A DNA stretch of 35,175 nucleotides from CAYWTS01 sp964461265 (GCA_964461265.1 CAYWTS010000022.1:1-35175); one strand, 5' to 3'. Positions 1-9,003 are shown, numbered from the stretch's first letter. Numbers and translations: made by a program. The notes: generated by a model from the letters alone, not told the origin.

Positions 1-120
1 GATTTTGACGGCTCGAATTATGCAAGCGGTGTGTATTTTTATAGGTTGACTGCCCACGAGGTTTCGGGGTCTTCGACCGGTGATTATGTTGACGTAAAAA
101 AAATGATTTTGGTGAAATAA
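1..120 (+). CDS. C-terminal end of a T9SS-secreted protein (partial)
   Basis: The window opens inside a reading frame on the plus strand that ends at TAA 118-120. The 39 visible residues contain SNYASGVYFYRL and end in VKKMILVK. This is the last part of a type IX secretion sorting domain, in which the SGVY(F/Y)Y strand is followed by a basic C-terminus. The domain directs the protein through the T9SS to the cell surface or medium. The functional part lies upstream of the window, so its activity cannot be told. The gene lies 62 bases before the next one and in the same direction. Confidence 0.85.
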   Translation, partial: DFDGSNYASGVYFYRLTAHEVSGSSTGDYVDVKKMILVK

Positions 121-182
121 AAATTTTCTATACCAAAAACTAATTAACCATAATAAACAACTTTTTTAGGGGACCTAAAAAA

Positions 183-2651
183 ATGAAAGGAACAATTAAT
201 AAATTTATTTTCTTTTTTACAGTTTTTGCTCTCATTTTAATCTGTTTCACTACTTTAGCTACGGCTCAGGTAGTGAATTACAGCAACTGCTGGGGTCCTG
301 ACGGTATAACACTCAGCCGTCAGAACTCAACAGGTGTGGAGATTAACTTCTCCGTCAATACATTAACATTCGAAGACGTGAATGTAAATGGAACGATGAT
401 GAAAGCAGCACGCCTTCAGGGTATATTTTTACCTAATGATGAGGGCTGCCCCGACCTTGCCGGTACGGGACGCTTCATTGCCATGCCTCAGGGTTCACAG
501 GCGGTATATACCATTAAAGCATCGAGAACCGAGACCTATTACAATATCGATATTGCTCCGGCCCCAAGAATTCCATGGGATACCGACCTTGGACCGCTCG
601 TATATAACAAACGCATGGATGTTTTTTCAAAGAATGCTTATTACCCTTCAAGCCCGGTTTTACTTTCGGAACCGATGCAAATAAGGGGAGTAGACGCTGT
701 AATGCTTGGCATTACACCATTCCAATATAATCCTGTAACGAAGGAACTTATTGTGTACAAAGACCTCCGTGTGGAAGTTAATTTTATTGGAGGTACGGGA
801 CATTTCGGGAATGATGCATTACGCAGCCGATGGTGGGACCCGATACTTGAAGACGCTTTGCTGAATTACTCATCTCTTCCTGCAATTGATTACAATTGGT
901 TTTTAAAACCGAACGTTCCGCTTACCGGGTGTGAATATTTAATTATCCGTCCCGATGGTGCCGATTTCGGCAGGTGGGCAGATTCTATTAAAAATTTCAG
1001 AACACTGCAGGGGATAAAGACCAACATCGTAACCATCACAGAAGTTGGCGGAAATAATGCAACTGTTGTTGAAAATTATATCAACAATGCTTACAACAAC
1101 TGGAATATCAGGCCAGTTGCTGTGTTAATGCTCGGAGATTACGGAACCAGTACAAGCAATAATTTAATTTCGCCTATCTACAACAATTACTGTGCATCCG
1201 ATAACATATTAGCAGACGTAAATAACGACCATATGCCGGATATTGCTTTTGCACGAATAACAGCGAACGATAATGCCCAGCTTCAGGTTATGGTAACAAA
1301 GTTTCTGAATTACGAAAGGACACCGCCTACAAGTGCATCGTTCTATGACCATCCTATCACTGCACTCGGCTGGCAAACCTCAAGATGGTTCCAGATATGT
1401 TCCGAAACCATAGGCGGTTTTTGGAAAAACACGCAAAATAAACATCCTGTGAGGATTAATGCTATCTACTCTGGTAATCCGGAAGTTGACCCGTGGTCAA
1501 CAGCAACTAACACACAAATGGTGCTCGATTACTTTGGACCAAGCGGGCAGGGTTACATTCCTGCAACACCTCAGTCTCTTGGCGGCTGGACGGGCGGCAA
1601 TGCTACTATGGTAAATAACGCAATCAATAGCGGTGCATTCATACTTCAGCACAGAGACCACGGCGGTGAAACAGGATGGGGCGAGCCGGCATATAACAAC
1701 AGCAGCATTAACGGCTTAACCAATACTGCATTAACGTTTGTTATGTCAATTAATTGCCTTACGGGAAGATATAATTGGACAAGTGAATGCTTTGCTGAAA
1801 AGTTCCACAGGTATACTTACAACAATGTTAATTCGGGAGCTTTAGGATTAATTGCTGCTTCACAGACATCCTATTCATTTGTGAACGATTGTTACGTATG
1901 GGGTATGATGGATAACTTCTGGACTAATTTTATGCCGACATACGGTACAAATCCTCCTTCAAGGGGTGTTCTTCCTGCATTCGGAAACTGTGCCGGAAAA
2001 TATTTCCTGCAGCAGTCAAACTGGCCATATAACACCAGCAACAAGGAGGTCACTTATCACCTGTTCCATCACCACAGCGATGCATTCCTAACAGTTTATT
2101 CCGAAGTTCCGCAAAACCTGACGGTTTCTCATGCAAACCTTGTAAGGCAGGGAGATACAACCTTTACCGTTACAGCTAACCAGGGAGCGTTGATTGCACT
2201 CACATACAACGGTGAAATTTTAGGAACTGGTACCGGAACCGGTGCACCGCTTGCTATCCATATTTCAGGGATACAGGCACCTCCCGATTCGATGAATGTT
2301 GTAGTTACAAAACAAAACTATTTCCGTTATCATGCAAAGGTTAGGGTTGATCCGATGGTTGGCATAGAGCCCTTAACGGAAACACCGCGTTTTTATTCGC
2401 TGTCGCAAAACTATCCTAATCCGTTCAATCCTGAAACACAGATAAGATTCGGATTACCAAAGAACTCGGATGTCAAGCTTGTATTATTTGATGTACTCGG
2501 AAGAGAAGTCGCAGTATTATTAGACCAGAGGATGAATGCAGGTTTCCATACTTATGAATTTGTAGGGACAGAATACCCGAGCGGTGTTTATTTCTACAGG
2601 ATTATAAGCGAAGGATTTGTTGAGACGAAGAAGATGACACTTATCAAATAG
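183..2651 (+). CDS. Gingipain-like C25 family cysteine protease with T9SS sorting domain
   Basis: Secreted or surface cysteine endopeptidase of the gingipain family, 822 residues. Residues 1-28 are a signal peptide (hydrophobic stretch, then ATAQ). Residues about 30-250 resemble the C25 propeptide. The catalytic domain spans about 255-640. Its active site is visible as HRDHGGETGWG with His493, followed by INCLTGRYN with Cys525 and then CFAEKF. This matches the gingipain pattern HGSETAWG / ACVNG / CFAEAL. An Ig-like C25 C-terminal domain (about 645-725) precedes the T9SS sorting domain, whose YPNPFNP begins at residue 744 and which ends TKKMTLIK. By family knowledge it is made as a zymogen and activated outside the cell. 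Cleavage specificity (Arg, Lys or other) cannot be read from the sequence. A strong hairpin terminator follows. Start chosen because it gives a complete signal peptide. Confidence 0.9.
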   Translation: MKGTINKFIFFFTVFALILICFTTLATAQVVNYSNCWGPDGITLSRQNSTGVEINFSVNTLTFEDVNVNGTMMKAARLQGIFLPNDEGCPDLAGTGRFIAMPQGSQAVYTIKASRTETYYNIDIAPAPRIPWDTDLGPLVYNKRMDVFSKNAYYPSSPVLLSEPMQIRGVDAVMLGITPFQYNPVTKELIVYKDLRVEVNFIGGTGHFGNDALRSRWWDPILEDALLNYSSLPAIDYNWFLKPNVPLTGCEYLIIRPDGADFGRWADSIKNFRTLQGIKTNIVTITEVGGNNATVVENYINNAYNNWNIRPVAVLMLGDYGTSTSNNLISPIYNNYCASDNILADVNNDHMPDIAFARITANDNAQLQVMVTKFLNYERTPPTSASFYDHPITALGWQTSRWFQICSETIGGFWKNTQNKHPVRINAIYSGNPEVDPWSTATNTQMVLDYFGPSGQGYIPATPQSLGGWTGGNATMVNNAINSGAFILQHRDHGGETGWGEPAYNNSSINGLTNTALTFVMSINCLTGRYNWTSECFAEKFHRYTYNNVNSGALGLIAASQTSYSFVNDCYVWGMMDNFWTNFMPTYGTNPPSRGVLPAFGNCAGKYFLQQSNWPYNTSNKEVTYHLFHHHSDAFLTVYSEVPQNLTVSHANLVRQGDTTFTVTANQGALIALTYNGEILGTGTGTGAPLAIHISGIQAPPDSMNVVVTKQNYFRYHAKVRVDPMVGIEPLTETPRFYSLSQNYPNPFNPETQIRFGLPKNSDVKLVLFDVLGREVAVLLDQRMNAGFHTYEFVGTEYPSGVYFYRIISEGFVETKKMTLIK

Positions 2652-2708
2652 CAAACAGTGAATTGTGAAATAGTGAATTATTAAAGAATTCAATCATTTG
2701 ATATTTAG

Positions 2709-2746
2709 GGTCTGACCCCCGCTCACTCGGGGCGTCAGACCTTTTT
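2709..2746 (+). terminator. Rho-independent terminator after the C25 protease gene
   Basis: GGTCTGAC plus a C run pairs with a G run plus GTCAGACC across a loop of about 8 bases, with one bulged base. A T5 tract follows. It lies 58 bases after the stop codon. Confidence 0.85.
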
Positions 2747-2777
2747 ATTAATTAAACCTACGTACAACAGGATTGCT

Positions 2778-2811
2778 TGATACAAAACTGTATTTTGTAT
2801 CAGTATTTTTT
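2778..2811 (+). terminator. Second hairpin with T tract
   Basis: TGATACAAAA and TTTTGTATCA form a perfect 10-bp inverted repeat around a 5-base loop, followed by GTATTTTTT. It may act as a backup terminator, or as an attenuator in the leader of the muramidase gene. Which one is not decidable from sequence. Confidence 0.5.
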
Positions 2812-2885
2812 ACATGGAACCAATGTATTTTTTGCTTGAGTTTTTATTTATATTATGATGTATTATTTTTTAAAAATTGTAAGTT

Positions 2886-3740
2886 ATGTTAATTAAGACG
2901 GTTATAAGTATTTTATTTCTGTTCTGGGAAGTGTCTGGAATATCACCTGATACAATGGTGGAATTCAAGCTGGGTAACGAAGTATTATTAGAAAATGCTG
3001 ATATTTTTAAGGGGAAGCGGGTTGCTTTAATAACCAACCAAACCGGAATAACCACCGACGGTACACACATACTTGATGCTCTTATTGAAAAAGGTGTTAA
3101 TGTTGTGAAAATATTCACTCCCGAACACGGTTTGCACGGTGATGAAACTTATACAGGAACCGATGAAAAAACGGGACTGCCTGTAATTTCGCTCTATGGN
3201 NNNNNNNNNNNNNNNNNNNNNNNNNNNNNNNNNNNNNNNNNNNNNNNNNNNNNNNNNNNNNNNNNNNNNNNNNNNNNNNNNNNNNNNNNNNNNNNNNNNT
3301 CTGAAGGCAGAGGAACCGAAAAGCCATTTGAATATTTCGGTGCTCCGTGGATTGACGGTGTAATGCTTGCATCCGAATTGAATGTTATTGGACTTGATGG
3401 TGTGAAGTTTGAAGCTGCCGTATTTACACCCTCTGAAAAGATTTCAGCGTACCCGCCTAAGTTTTTCAATCAAAAATGCAGTGGTGTTTATATTAATGTT
3501 ACCGATAAAAATAAGTTTCAGCCTGTTAAAGCGGGTATTGCTATATTGTATATTTTAAATAAAAATTACAGTAAATTCAAATTTACAGGAAATAATTTCA
3601 TCGATAAGCTTGCCGGAACCGATAAGCTGAGAAATGATATACTAAACGGAGTTGATTACAAAATAATTATAGATAGCTGGAAAGATGATGTTGAGAAGTT
3701 TAGGGAGCTAAGAAAGAAGTATTTGATATATAATCCGTAG
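2886..3740 (+). CDS. namZ: NamZ-like exo-beta-N-acetylmuramidase (DUF1343), interrupted by an assembly gap
   Basis: DUF1343 family; characterised members (NamZ) release terminal N-acetylmuramic acid from peptidoglycan fragments for cell-wall recycling. A hydrophobic N-terminus (residues 1-18) suggests export. Visible family motifs are ALITNQTG, FTPEHGLHGDE (Glu80, His81) and, after the gap, SEGRGTEKPFEYFGAPW and the C-terminal domain to LIYNP. The run of 100 Ns replaces codons 105-138. Family members are about 400 residues, with roughly 175 between the PEHG and SEGRGT motifs. Only about 58 codons lie between them here, so most of the middle is missing. The frame across the gap is kept by chance. 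Function is assigned from both ends and the substrate is not proven. No strong terminator separates it from the next gene 72 bases on. Confidence 0.8.
   Translation: MLIKTVISILFLFWEVSGISPDTMVEFKLGNEVLLENADIFKGKRVALITNQTGITTDGTHILDALIEKGVNVVKIFTPEHGLHGDETYTGTDEKTGLPVISLYXXXXXXXXXXXXXXXXXXXXXXXXXXXXXXXXXXSEGRGTEKPFEYFGAPWIDGVMLASELNVIGLDGVKFEAAVFTPSEKISAYPPKFFNQKCSGVYINVTDKNKFQPVKAGIAILYILNKNYSKFKFTGNNFIDKLAGTDKLRNDILNGVDYKIIIDSWKDDVEKFRELRKKYLIYNP
3200..3299. other. Scaffold gap (100 N) inside the namZ-like gene
   Basis: Exactly 100 Ns, the usual placeholder length. The bases on the two sides do not overlap. From the length of the protein family the true gap is probably about 0.4-0.5 kb. Confidence 0.95.
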
Positions 3741-3812
3741 AGCCTGTTCTCAGGGCGGATATGCGTGTCTGTCTTCCTGCAGGCAGGAGATACAGAGTGA
3801 TTTACAAGAAAT

Positions 3813-6788
3813 ATGCCCGAATTACCAAATAAAGAAATAACCGAACTTTTAGCAAAAACCCGTACGGATGTTCACATCTACCACGACCTGATGCAGTTCC
3901 GTGTCAGGGAAATACTGCTTGTAACTACATTCTATGACGCTTTTATACTTGAGCAGGAAGGACGGCTTACCGAGCAGATTTTCGGTGAATACCACAATCT
4001 TAAGCTTACAAGTGCTCCGAGAATTACAAATGTAACTTCCGGCAGAGAAGCAATGAAATTAATTCAGGAGAGGAATTTTGATCTTATCATACTTACACTT
4101 CGTATAAGCGATACTTCGCCTCCTGAACTAAGCTCCGAAATTCATAAATTTAAACCCGAGCTTCCTATTCTGCTGTTGCTGCATGATAACAATGACATAC
4201 TCCGTCTTGGTGAAAACCGTGTGTTCCCTGATATAGATAAAGTTTTTGTTTGGAACAGAAGTGTAAATATTTTTCTAGCAATGATAAGCTACATCGAGGA
4301 TAAACGGAACGTAGATAACGATACAAAATTAGGACTTGTGAGGGTTATACTCCTGGTTGAAAACTCAACGCGTTACTATTCACGCTACCTGCCCGTTCTG
4401 TATAACGAAATAATTAAACAGGCTCAACGTTTAATAGAAGAGGAACACCTTGACGAAATGAAAAAAGTTTTACGGCTTAATGCCCGTCCTAAAATACTGA
4501 TTGCAGTTAACTATGAAGAAGCTTTAGGAATATTTGAAAAGTATAAAAATTACCTTCTATGCGTTATCAGCGATGTTAAATTTCCGAAAGACGGTAAATC
4601 GACCGAAAATGCGGGCATAGAACTTATTAAATATGTAAAATCGGCAATGCAGGATCTTCCTACCTTAATTCAGTCATCCGATCCCTCAAACGAGAAACTT
4701 GCTCACCGGCTTAAGTCGCATTTCATTAACAAGAACTCCGAACTTCTTGCCACCGACTTAAAAGGTTATATATTTAATTATCTCGGCTTCGGTGATTTTA
4801 TTTTTAGGGATATTAAAGGCAGGGAAATCAGACGTGCTCATACAATGCGTGAATTGAAAAATGCCCTACGGGAAATCCCCGAACAATCACTAATATACCA
4901 CGCATCCAGGAATCATTTCTCTGCCTGGCTGATGGCTAGAGGCGAGATATTAATTGCTAAAAAAATTCAGCCCGTAAAAGTTACCGATTTTCATAAAGCA
5001 TCAGAATTAAGGAAATATCTGATTGAAGTATTCGAGAATATTGATGAGCAGTATATACGTGGTAAAGTTATAGATTACGATGAATCGGTGCTGGACAGAG
5101 AAAGACTGATGATCAGGCTTGCCGAAGGTTCGCTGGGCGGGAAAGGACGTGGCTTAAGCTTTATTAATACAGTTATAGCAAATCTTGACCTGGAAAACCG
5201 GATAAAAGGTGCAAAGATAAAAATCCCCAGGTCTGCAATAATTGGAACCGAAGCCTTTGACGAATTTATACAAAGCAACCGCTTAAACAAATATATCCGT
5301 TCGGAGTATGATATAGGGAAGATAAGAAAAAAATTTATTTCATCACAGCTGCCTGCTGCACTAGTTGCGAAACTTAAAGTACTTCTGGAATATTTTAAAA
5401 CACCAATTGCAGTCAGAAGCTCAAGCCTTTTTGAAGACTCGGTATCCGAATCATTTTCGGGTGTCTACCAGACTTTTCTTCTGCCCAATAATCATCATTC
5501 ACCGTCTGAGAGGTTAAAACAGCTTGCAGATGCTATAAGACTTGTTTATGCATCGGTTTATACGCGTGAAGCTCGCCAGTACTTCGAAACAATCGGTTAT
5601 AAAATCGATGAGGAAAAAATGGGTGTAATTATTCAGCAGATTGTCGGAAATGATTACGATAATGTTTTTTACCCGCATTTTTCCGGTGTCGCAGAGTCTT
5701 ATAATTATTATCCGATTTCGAAAATGAAACCCTCTGAAGGAATAGCAGTTGTAGGAGTGGGGCTTGGAAAGTATGTAATAGAAGGTGAAAAAACTTACAG
5801 ATTTTGTCCAAAATATCCAAAGATTGAACTTACTGATCCTGAAACTCTTGTTAATAATTCACAGGATTTTTTATATGTTATTAATTTGGAGAAACGTGAT
5901 GTTAACCTTATGGAAGGTGAGGATTCGACTCTTTTAAAGGTAAATATAAACGATATTGTAAAGCACGAAACACTTGATGAAATTGCAGCTGTTTGGGACA
6001 ATCACGACCACCGTTTAAAACCAGGGCTGGGTCATACAGGTCCTCTTGTGATTAACTTTAACGGTATTCTGAAATATAACACATTTCCTCTTTCGGAAAT
6101 TTTAACAAATGTCTTAGATATTGTCCAGTCTTCGATGGGCATTCCGGCCGAAATAGAATTTGCTGTCGATTTAAACCGTGAGAATGAGAGGGAGCCGGTA
6201 TTCTATATATTGCAGATAAAACCTTTTATCCGTGATACTTCATCATATAATATCGATATCAAGAACATTAAACGCAGTGAACTGGTGCTTTATACCGAGA
6301 AAGGTATGGGTAACGGAATAGTTGATGATATTTACGACGTTATTTACGTGCTTCCCGGTAAATTCGATAAAGGCAAAACTGTTGAAATGACATATGAGCT
6401 TGAAAAGCTAAACGAGGGTATGCGGGCGGAAAATAAGAAATATATATTAATAGGACCCGGCCGGTGGGGTACACGCGACCGCTGGCTCGGTATCCCCGTT
6501 GTATGGACACAAATTTCGAACGCTAAAATCATTGTAGAAACCGACCTGAAAGATTTCCGCGTGGATGCCTCGCTTGGTTCGCACTTCTTTCATAATGTTA
6601 CCTCCATGAATATCGGCTACCTTACTGTCCACCAGAACAGGAGTGGTGATTTTGTTGACTGGGAATGGCTTAATTTACAGAAACCATATAATACTACACA
6701 ATATTTCTCACACATACGCCTGAGGAAACCGCTGAAAATCTTAATGGACGGAAGAAAAGGGATAAGTGTGATTTTTAAAAGCAATTAA
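3813..6788 (+). CDS. Receiver-receiver-ATP-grasp (PEP synthase/PPDK-like) protein of unknown function
   Basis: A 991-residue cytoplasmic protein with no signal peptide or membrane segment. Residues about 30-165 fold like a receiver domain, but the phospho-acceptor site reads FDLIILTLR with Thr95 where Asp is expected. Residues about 175-310 look like a second receiver, with LLCVISDVKFP and Asp254 at the acceptor place. Residues about 425-810 are the PEP synthase/pyruvate phosphate dikinase N-terminal ATP-grasp module (GGKGRGLSF, then AVRSSSLFEDS with Arg535). The C-terminal 170 residues hold GPGRWGTRDRW and LGSHFFHNVTS, which look conserved. I see neither the swivelling phosphohistidine domain (TSHAAI type) nor the PEP/pyruvate barrel, so it should not be called a PEP synthase. 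Proteins of this type occur in Bacteroidota, often annotated as PEP/pyruvate-binding proteins. Two-component input into a phosphotransfer or ligase activity is my inference. Confidence 0.75.
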   Translation: MPELPNKEITELLAKTRTDVHIYHDLMQFRVREILLVTTFYDAFILEQEGRLTEQIFGEYHNLKLTSAPRITNVTSGREAMKLIQERNFDLIILTLRISDTSPPELSSEIHKFKPELPILLLLHDNNDILRLGENRVFPDIDKVFVWNRSVNIFLAMISYIEDKRNVDNDTKLGLVRVILLVENSTRYYSRYLPVLYNEIIKQAQRLIEEEHLDEMKKVLRLNARPKILIAVNYEEALGIFEKYKNYLLCVISDVKFPKDGKSTENAGIELIKYVKSAMQDLPTLIQSSDPSNEKLAHRLKSHFINKNSELLATDLKGYIFNYLGFGDFIFRDIKGREIRRAHTMRELKNALREIPEQSLIYHASRNHFSAWLMARGEILIAKKIQPVKVTDFHKASELRKYLIEVFENIDEQYIRGKVIDYDESVLDRERLMIRLAEGSLGGKGRGLSFINTVIANLDLENRIKGAKIKIPRSAIIGTEAFDEFIQSNRLNKYIRSEYDIGKIRKKFISSQLPAALVAKLKVLLEYFKTPIAVRSSSLFEDSVSESFSGVYQTFLLPNNHHSPSERLKQLADAIRLVYASVYTREARQYFETIGYKIDEEKMGVIIQQIVGNDYDNVFYPHFSGVAESYNYYPISKMKPSEGIAVVGVGLGKYVIEGEKTYRFCPKYPKIELTDPETLVNNSQDFLYVINLEKRDVNLMEGEDSTLLKVNINDIVKHETLDEIAAVWDNHDHRLKPGLGHTGPLVINFNGILKYNTFPLSEILTNVLDIVQSSMGIPAEIEFAVDLNRENEREPVFYILQIKPFIRDTSSYNIDIKNIKRSELVLYTEKGMGNGIVDDIYDVIYVLPGKFDKGKTVEMTYELEKLNEGMRAENKKYILIGPGRWGTRDRWLGIPVVWTQISNAKIIVETDLKDFRVDASLGSHFFHNVTSMNIGYLTVHQNRSGDFVDWEWLNLQKPYNTTQYFSHIRLRKPLKILMDGRKGISVIFKSN

Positions 6789-6817
6789 TTATAAAGTCCC
6801 CTCAGCCCAAGGAATGT

Positions 6818-6831
6818 CCCGGTTAACCGGG
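6818..6831. repeat. 14-bp perfect palindrome
   Basis: CCCGGTTAACCGGG in the 178-base space between two convergent genes. The core CGGTTAACCG recurs at 17391-17400, also between genes. No T tract follows. The role is unknown; it could be a protein-binding site or part of a small repeat. Confidence 0.45.
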
Positions 6832-6908
6832 TCAGTGTGGTTGAACAGCCATCTAAAGCATTCGGGATTTTTTACAGAAGTTCACAACCTTATGTTAGTT
6901 TCGTTATT

Positions 6909-6945
6909 AAAAAAAAATCCCCTACGATATTAATCGAAGGGGATT
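6909..6945 (-). terminator. Terminator of the nfnB gene (minus strand)
   Basis: Read on the minus strand, AATCCCCT plus CGAT pairs with ATCG plus AGGGGATT around a TAAT loop, with one T-T mismatch, followed by a T run. It begins 21 bases after the nfnB stop codon. Confidence 0.85.
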
Positions 6946-6966
6946 ACCTTCATTTATAACCCTAAA

Positions 6967-8427
6967 TTACCAACAAACAGGATTTTTTAAATACTCATCA
7001 ATAGCTTTGGCTGCCTTTCTTCCCGCACCCATCGCTAAAATTACAGTTGCACCGCCTGTTACAATATCACCGCCTGCAAACACGCCTTTCTTGGAAGTCT
7101 TCATTGTTGTTTCATCCACAATTATATTACCGCGTTTATTGAATGCAAGGTCTGGTGTTGTTTTCTGGATTATGGGATTAGAACCATTGCCAATAGCTAC
7201 AATTGCCATATCGATTGGCATAATGTATTCGGAGCCTTTAATTGGCACGGGTCGTCTTCTTCCCGAATCATCCGGTTCGCCAAGTTCCATTTTCTGCAAT
7301 TTCACGCTCGTAAGCCATCCTTTTTCATCGCCAATAAATTCCAGCGGATTGGTGAGCATAACAAATTCAATGCCCTCTTCCTGTGCATGGTGAACTTCCT
7401 CTATTCTTGCCGGCATTTCTTTTTCTGACCGGCGGTATATAATGTAAGAATTTTTCGCACCCAGTCGTTTTGACGTCCTCACAGCGTCCATAGCAGTATT
7501 CCCGCCCCCAAAAACAGCAACGTTTTTATCTTTACATTTGAATACGGGAGTATCGGCTTCGGGGAATTTGTATGCTTTCATCAGGTTCACACGGGTCAGA
7601 AACTCGTTCGATGAGTATACGCCTATAAGGTTTTCACCGGGAATGCTCATAAAATACGGCAGTCCAGCACCTACACCTATGAATACTGCATCATAACCAT
7701 TTGCCATCAGCTCATCAACCGTATCGGAGAGTCCTATCGGTGCATTTGTAACAAACTCGACACCAAGCTTTTTCAGCCCGTTCACTTCGGCATGCACAAT
7801 CTCCTTAGGCAGTCTGAATTCGGGGATACCGTATATTAATACACCGCCCACATCATGCAGTGCTTCGAACACCGTTACATCATGTCCCATCTGTATCAGG
7901 TCGGCTGAGCAACTTAATCCTGCGGGACCGCTGCCAACAATGGCTACACGCTTACCAGTTTTAGGTTTCACTTCAGGCAAACGAAGTCCAAGATGTTCTC
8001 TTTCATAATCGGCAACAAATCTTTCAAGCCTGCCAATAGAAACCGGGTCGTTCTTTTTTCCTGTCACGCATTTTATTTCGCACTGTTCTTCCTGCGGGCA
8101 AACTCTTCCGCATATTGCAGGCAAAACGTTATCTTCCTTGACTTTGGCAACAGCTCCCGCATAATCGCCTTCAGCAATAAGAACTATAAAATCTTTTATT
8201 TTTATACCTACAGGACATCCCTCCACACATGTTGGCTTGGGACATTGCAGGCATCTCTGGGCTTCCATCTTCGCCAGTTCTTCGGTATAACCCAGGTTTA
8301 CTTCGCTGAAGTTTTTATTTCTGACATTGGGATCCTGCTCAGGCATAACCTGTTTGGGAATCTTCATTCGTTCTTTATTTGTCAGTTTTTTTACCTGTCC
8401 TTCGGTTTGTGTTTCGCTGGTTTCCAT
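6967..8427 (-). CDS. nfnB: NADH-dependent ferredoxin:NADP+ oxidoreductase, large subunit (GltD-like)
   Basis: Large subunit of the electron-bifurcating transhydrogenase NfnAB, 486 residues, soluble. N-terminal [4Fe-4S] ligands are Cys59, Cys62, Cys67 and Cys71 (CLQCPKPTCVEGCPVG) and Cys106, Cys110, Cys116 and Cys120 (CGRVCPQEEQCEIKC). An FAD-binding motif (VAIVGSGPAG) and an NAD(P) motif (VAVFGGGNTAMD) follow. The same fold is used by the small subunit of glutamate synthase, and databases often call it GltA or GltD. The small-subunit gene lying upstream on the same strand favours Nfn. It oxidises NADPH, or in reverse makes NADPH from NADH plus reduced ferredoxin. It was probably once directly downstream of nfnA; a DUF559 element now separates them. 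The start ATG lies in a 28-bp sequence duplicated 576 bases upstream. No clear Shine-Dalgarno is seen at this start. Confidence 0.85.
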   Translation of the reverse strand: METSETQTEGQVKKLTNKERMKIPKQVMPEQDPNVRNKNFSEVNLGYTEELAKMEAQRCLQCPKPTCVEGCPVGIKIKDFIVLIAEGDYAGAVAKVKEDNVLPAICGRVCPQEEQCEIKCVTGKKNDPVSIGRLERFVADYEREHLGLRLPEVKPKTGKRVAIVGSGPAGLSCSADLIQMGHDVTVFEALHDVGGVLIYGIPEFRLPKEIVHAEVNGLKKLGVEFVTNAPIGLSDTVDELMANGYDAVFIGVGAGLPYFMSIPGENLIGVYSSNEFLTRVNLMKAYKFPEADTPVFKCKDKNVAVFGGGNTAMDAVRTSKRLGAKNSYIIYRRSEKEMPARIEEVHHAQEEGIEFVMLTNPLEFIGDEKGWLTSVKLQKMELGEPDDSGRRRPVPIKGSEYIMPIDMAIVAIGNGSNPIIQKTTPDLAFNKRGNIIVDETTMKTSKKGVFAGGDIVTGGATVILAMGAGRKAAKAIDEYLKNPVCW

Positions 8428-8434
8428 TTATTAA
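8407..8434. repeat. 28-bp direct repeat, copy 1 (covers the nfnB start codon)
   Basis: Identical to 8983-9010. On the minus strand it runs from TTAATAAATGG through the first seven codons of nfnB (METSETQ). It flanks the DUF559 segment on the left. Confidence 0.95.
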
Positions 8435-8982
8435 TTGTAGTTATGATATTGCAATTTTTAAATTTATATCTGCTTCTCTTTTATAGAAAGATACTCTTAC
8501 ATTTTACATTTTTTTGTCCCCCCTTTATCAAAGGGGGGAAGGGGGGTTCATTATAGAAATTATTTTAGATTTTACTTCTTCCAGCACTTCGTTTAGATCA
8601 CCTAAAATTTCTTCATTTGTGAATCTTAAAAAGGATACGCCGTAACTTTCTATTTTTTTCTGCCTTTTAATATCTTTTTTAATATCACTTATATATGTAT
8701 GTGAAATACCATCAACTTCGATTGCTAAATGAAGTTTGGGGCAAAAGAAATCAACGATATAACTTTCAATACTAAATTGTCTGAGAAATCTTTGTCCTAA
8801 TATTTGTTTGTTCTTTATATATGTCCATAAAACAGCTTCTGCTTTCGAAAGATTATGACGCAGTATTCTCCTTCTACTTTGTAATTTCTTTTTATTGAAA
8901 ACCTTAGTCATTAACCCCTCTGAATCTCCCCTTTATAAAAGGGGAGACAAATGTAGAAATTACTTTAATCATACCGTGCAGC
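8435..8982. mobile_element. Putative DUF559-carrying element inserted between nfnA and nfnB
   Basis: A 548-bp segment bounded by the 28-bp direct repeats. Inside it are imperfect terminal inverted repeats of about 40-45 bp: left about 8504-8552 (a CCCCCC...TTTATC...GGGGGG hairpin) and right about 8908-8955 (CTCCCCTTTATAAAAGGGGAG). Between them lies one nuclease-like gene. The layout fits a small mobile or homing unit with a long target duplication. There is no transposase, so movement would need its own nuclease or a helper in trans. That reading is inference; the repeats and their positions are seen directly. Confidence 0.6.
8528..8911 (-). CDS. DUF559 domain endonuclease-like protein
   Basis: A 127-residue protein of the DUF559 family, related to Vsr and other PD-(D/E)XK nucleases. 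Visible family features are the N-terminal RRILRHNLSKAEAVLW, then FLRQFSIESYIVDFFCPKLH and AIEVDG. Candidate metal-binding residues are Asp54, Glu65 and Asp67, with His71 nearby. No DNA-recognition domain is attached. The last codons (NPPSPL) and the stop lie inside the left inverted repeat, so the C-terminus is shaped by the element end. It sits between nfnA and nfnB and has no metabolic link to them. Activity is untested for most of this family, so the nuclease role is family-based inference. Confidence 0.85.
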   Translation of the reverse strand: MTKVFNKKKLQSRRRILRHNLSKAEAVLWTYIKNKQILGQRFLRQFSIESYIVDFFCPKLHLAIEVDGISHTYISDIKKDIKRQKKIESYGVSFLRFTNEEILGDLNEVLEEVKSKIISIMNPPSPL

Positions 8983-9003
8983 TTGTGTTTCGCTGGTTTC
9001 CAT
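8965..9003 (-). pseudogene. Relic of the nfnB start
   Basis: The upstream copy of the 28-bp repeat carries ATG and METSETQ, then continues AARYD and stops at TAA. It probably marks where nfnB began before the DUF559 element separated it from nfnA. It could alternatively be a by-product of target duplication without ever having been the used start. Confidence 0.55.

Noticed and set aside
3813..6788. Calling this gene PEP synthase or PPDK
   Set aside because: Only the ATP-grasp part is present; the His-swivel and the PEP/pyruvate domain are not seen.
6800..6900. tRNA or structured RNA near the GGTTAACCGG palindrome
   Set aside because: No cloverleaf can be drawn and no T-arm motif is present.
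6967..8427. Glutamate synthase small subunit
   Set aside because: No large GltB subunit is nearby, while nfnA is; Nfn explains both genes better.
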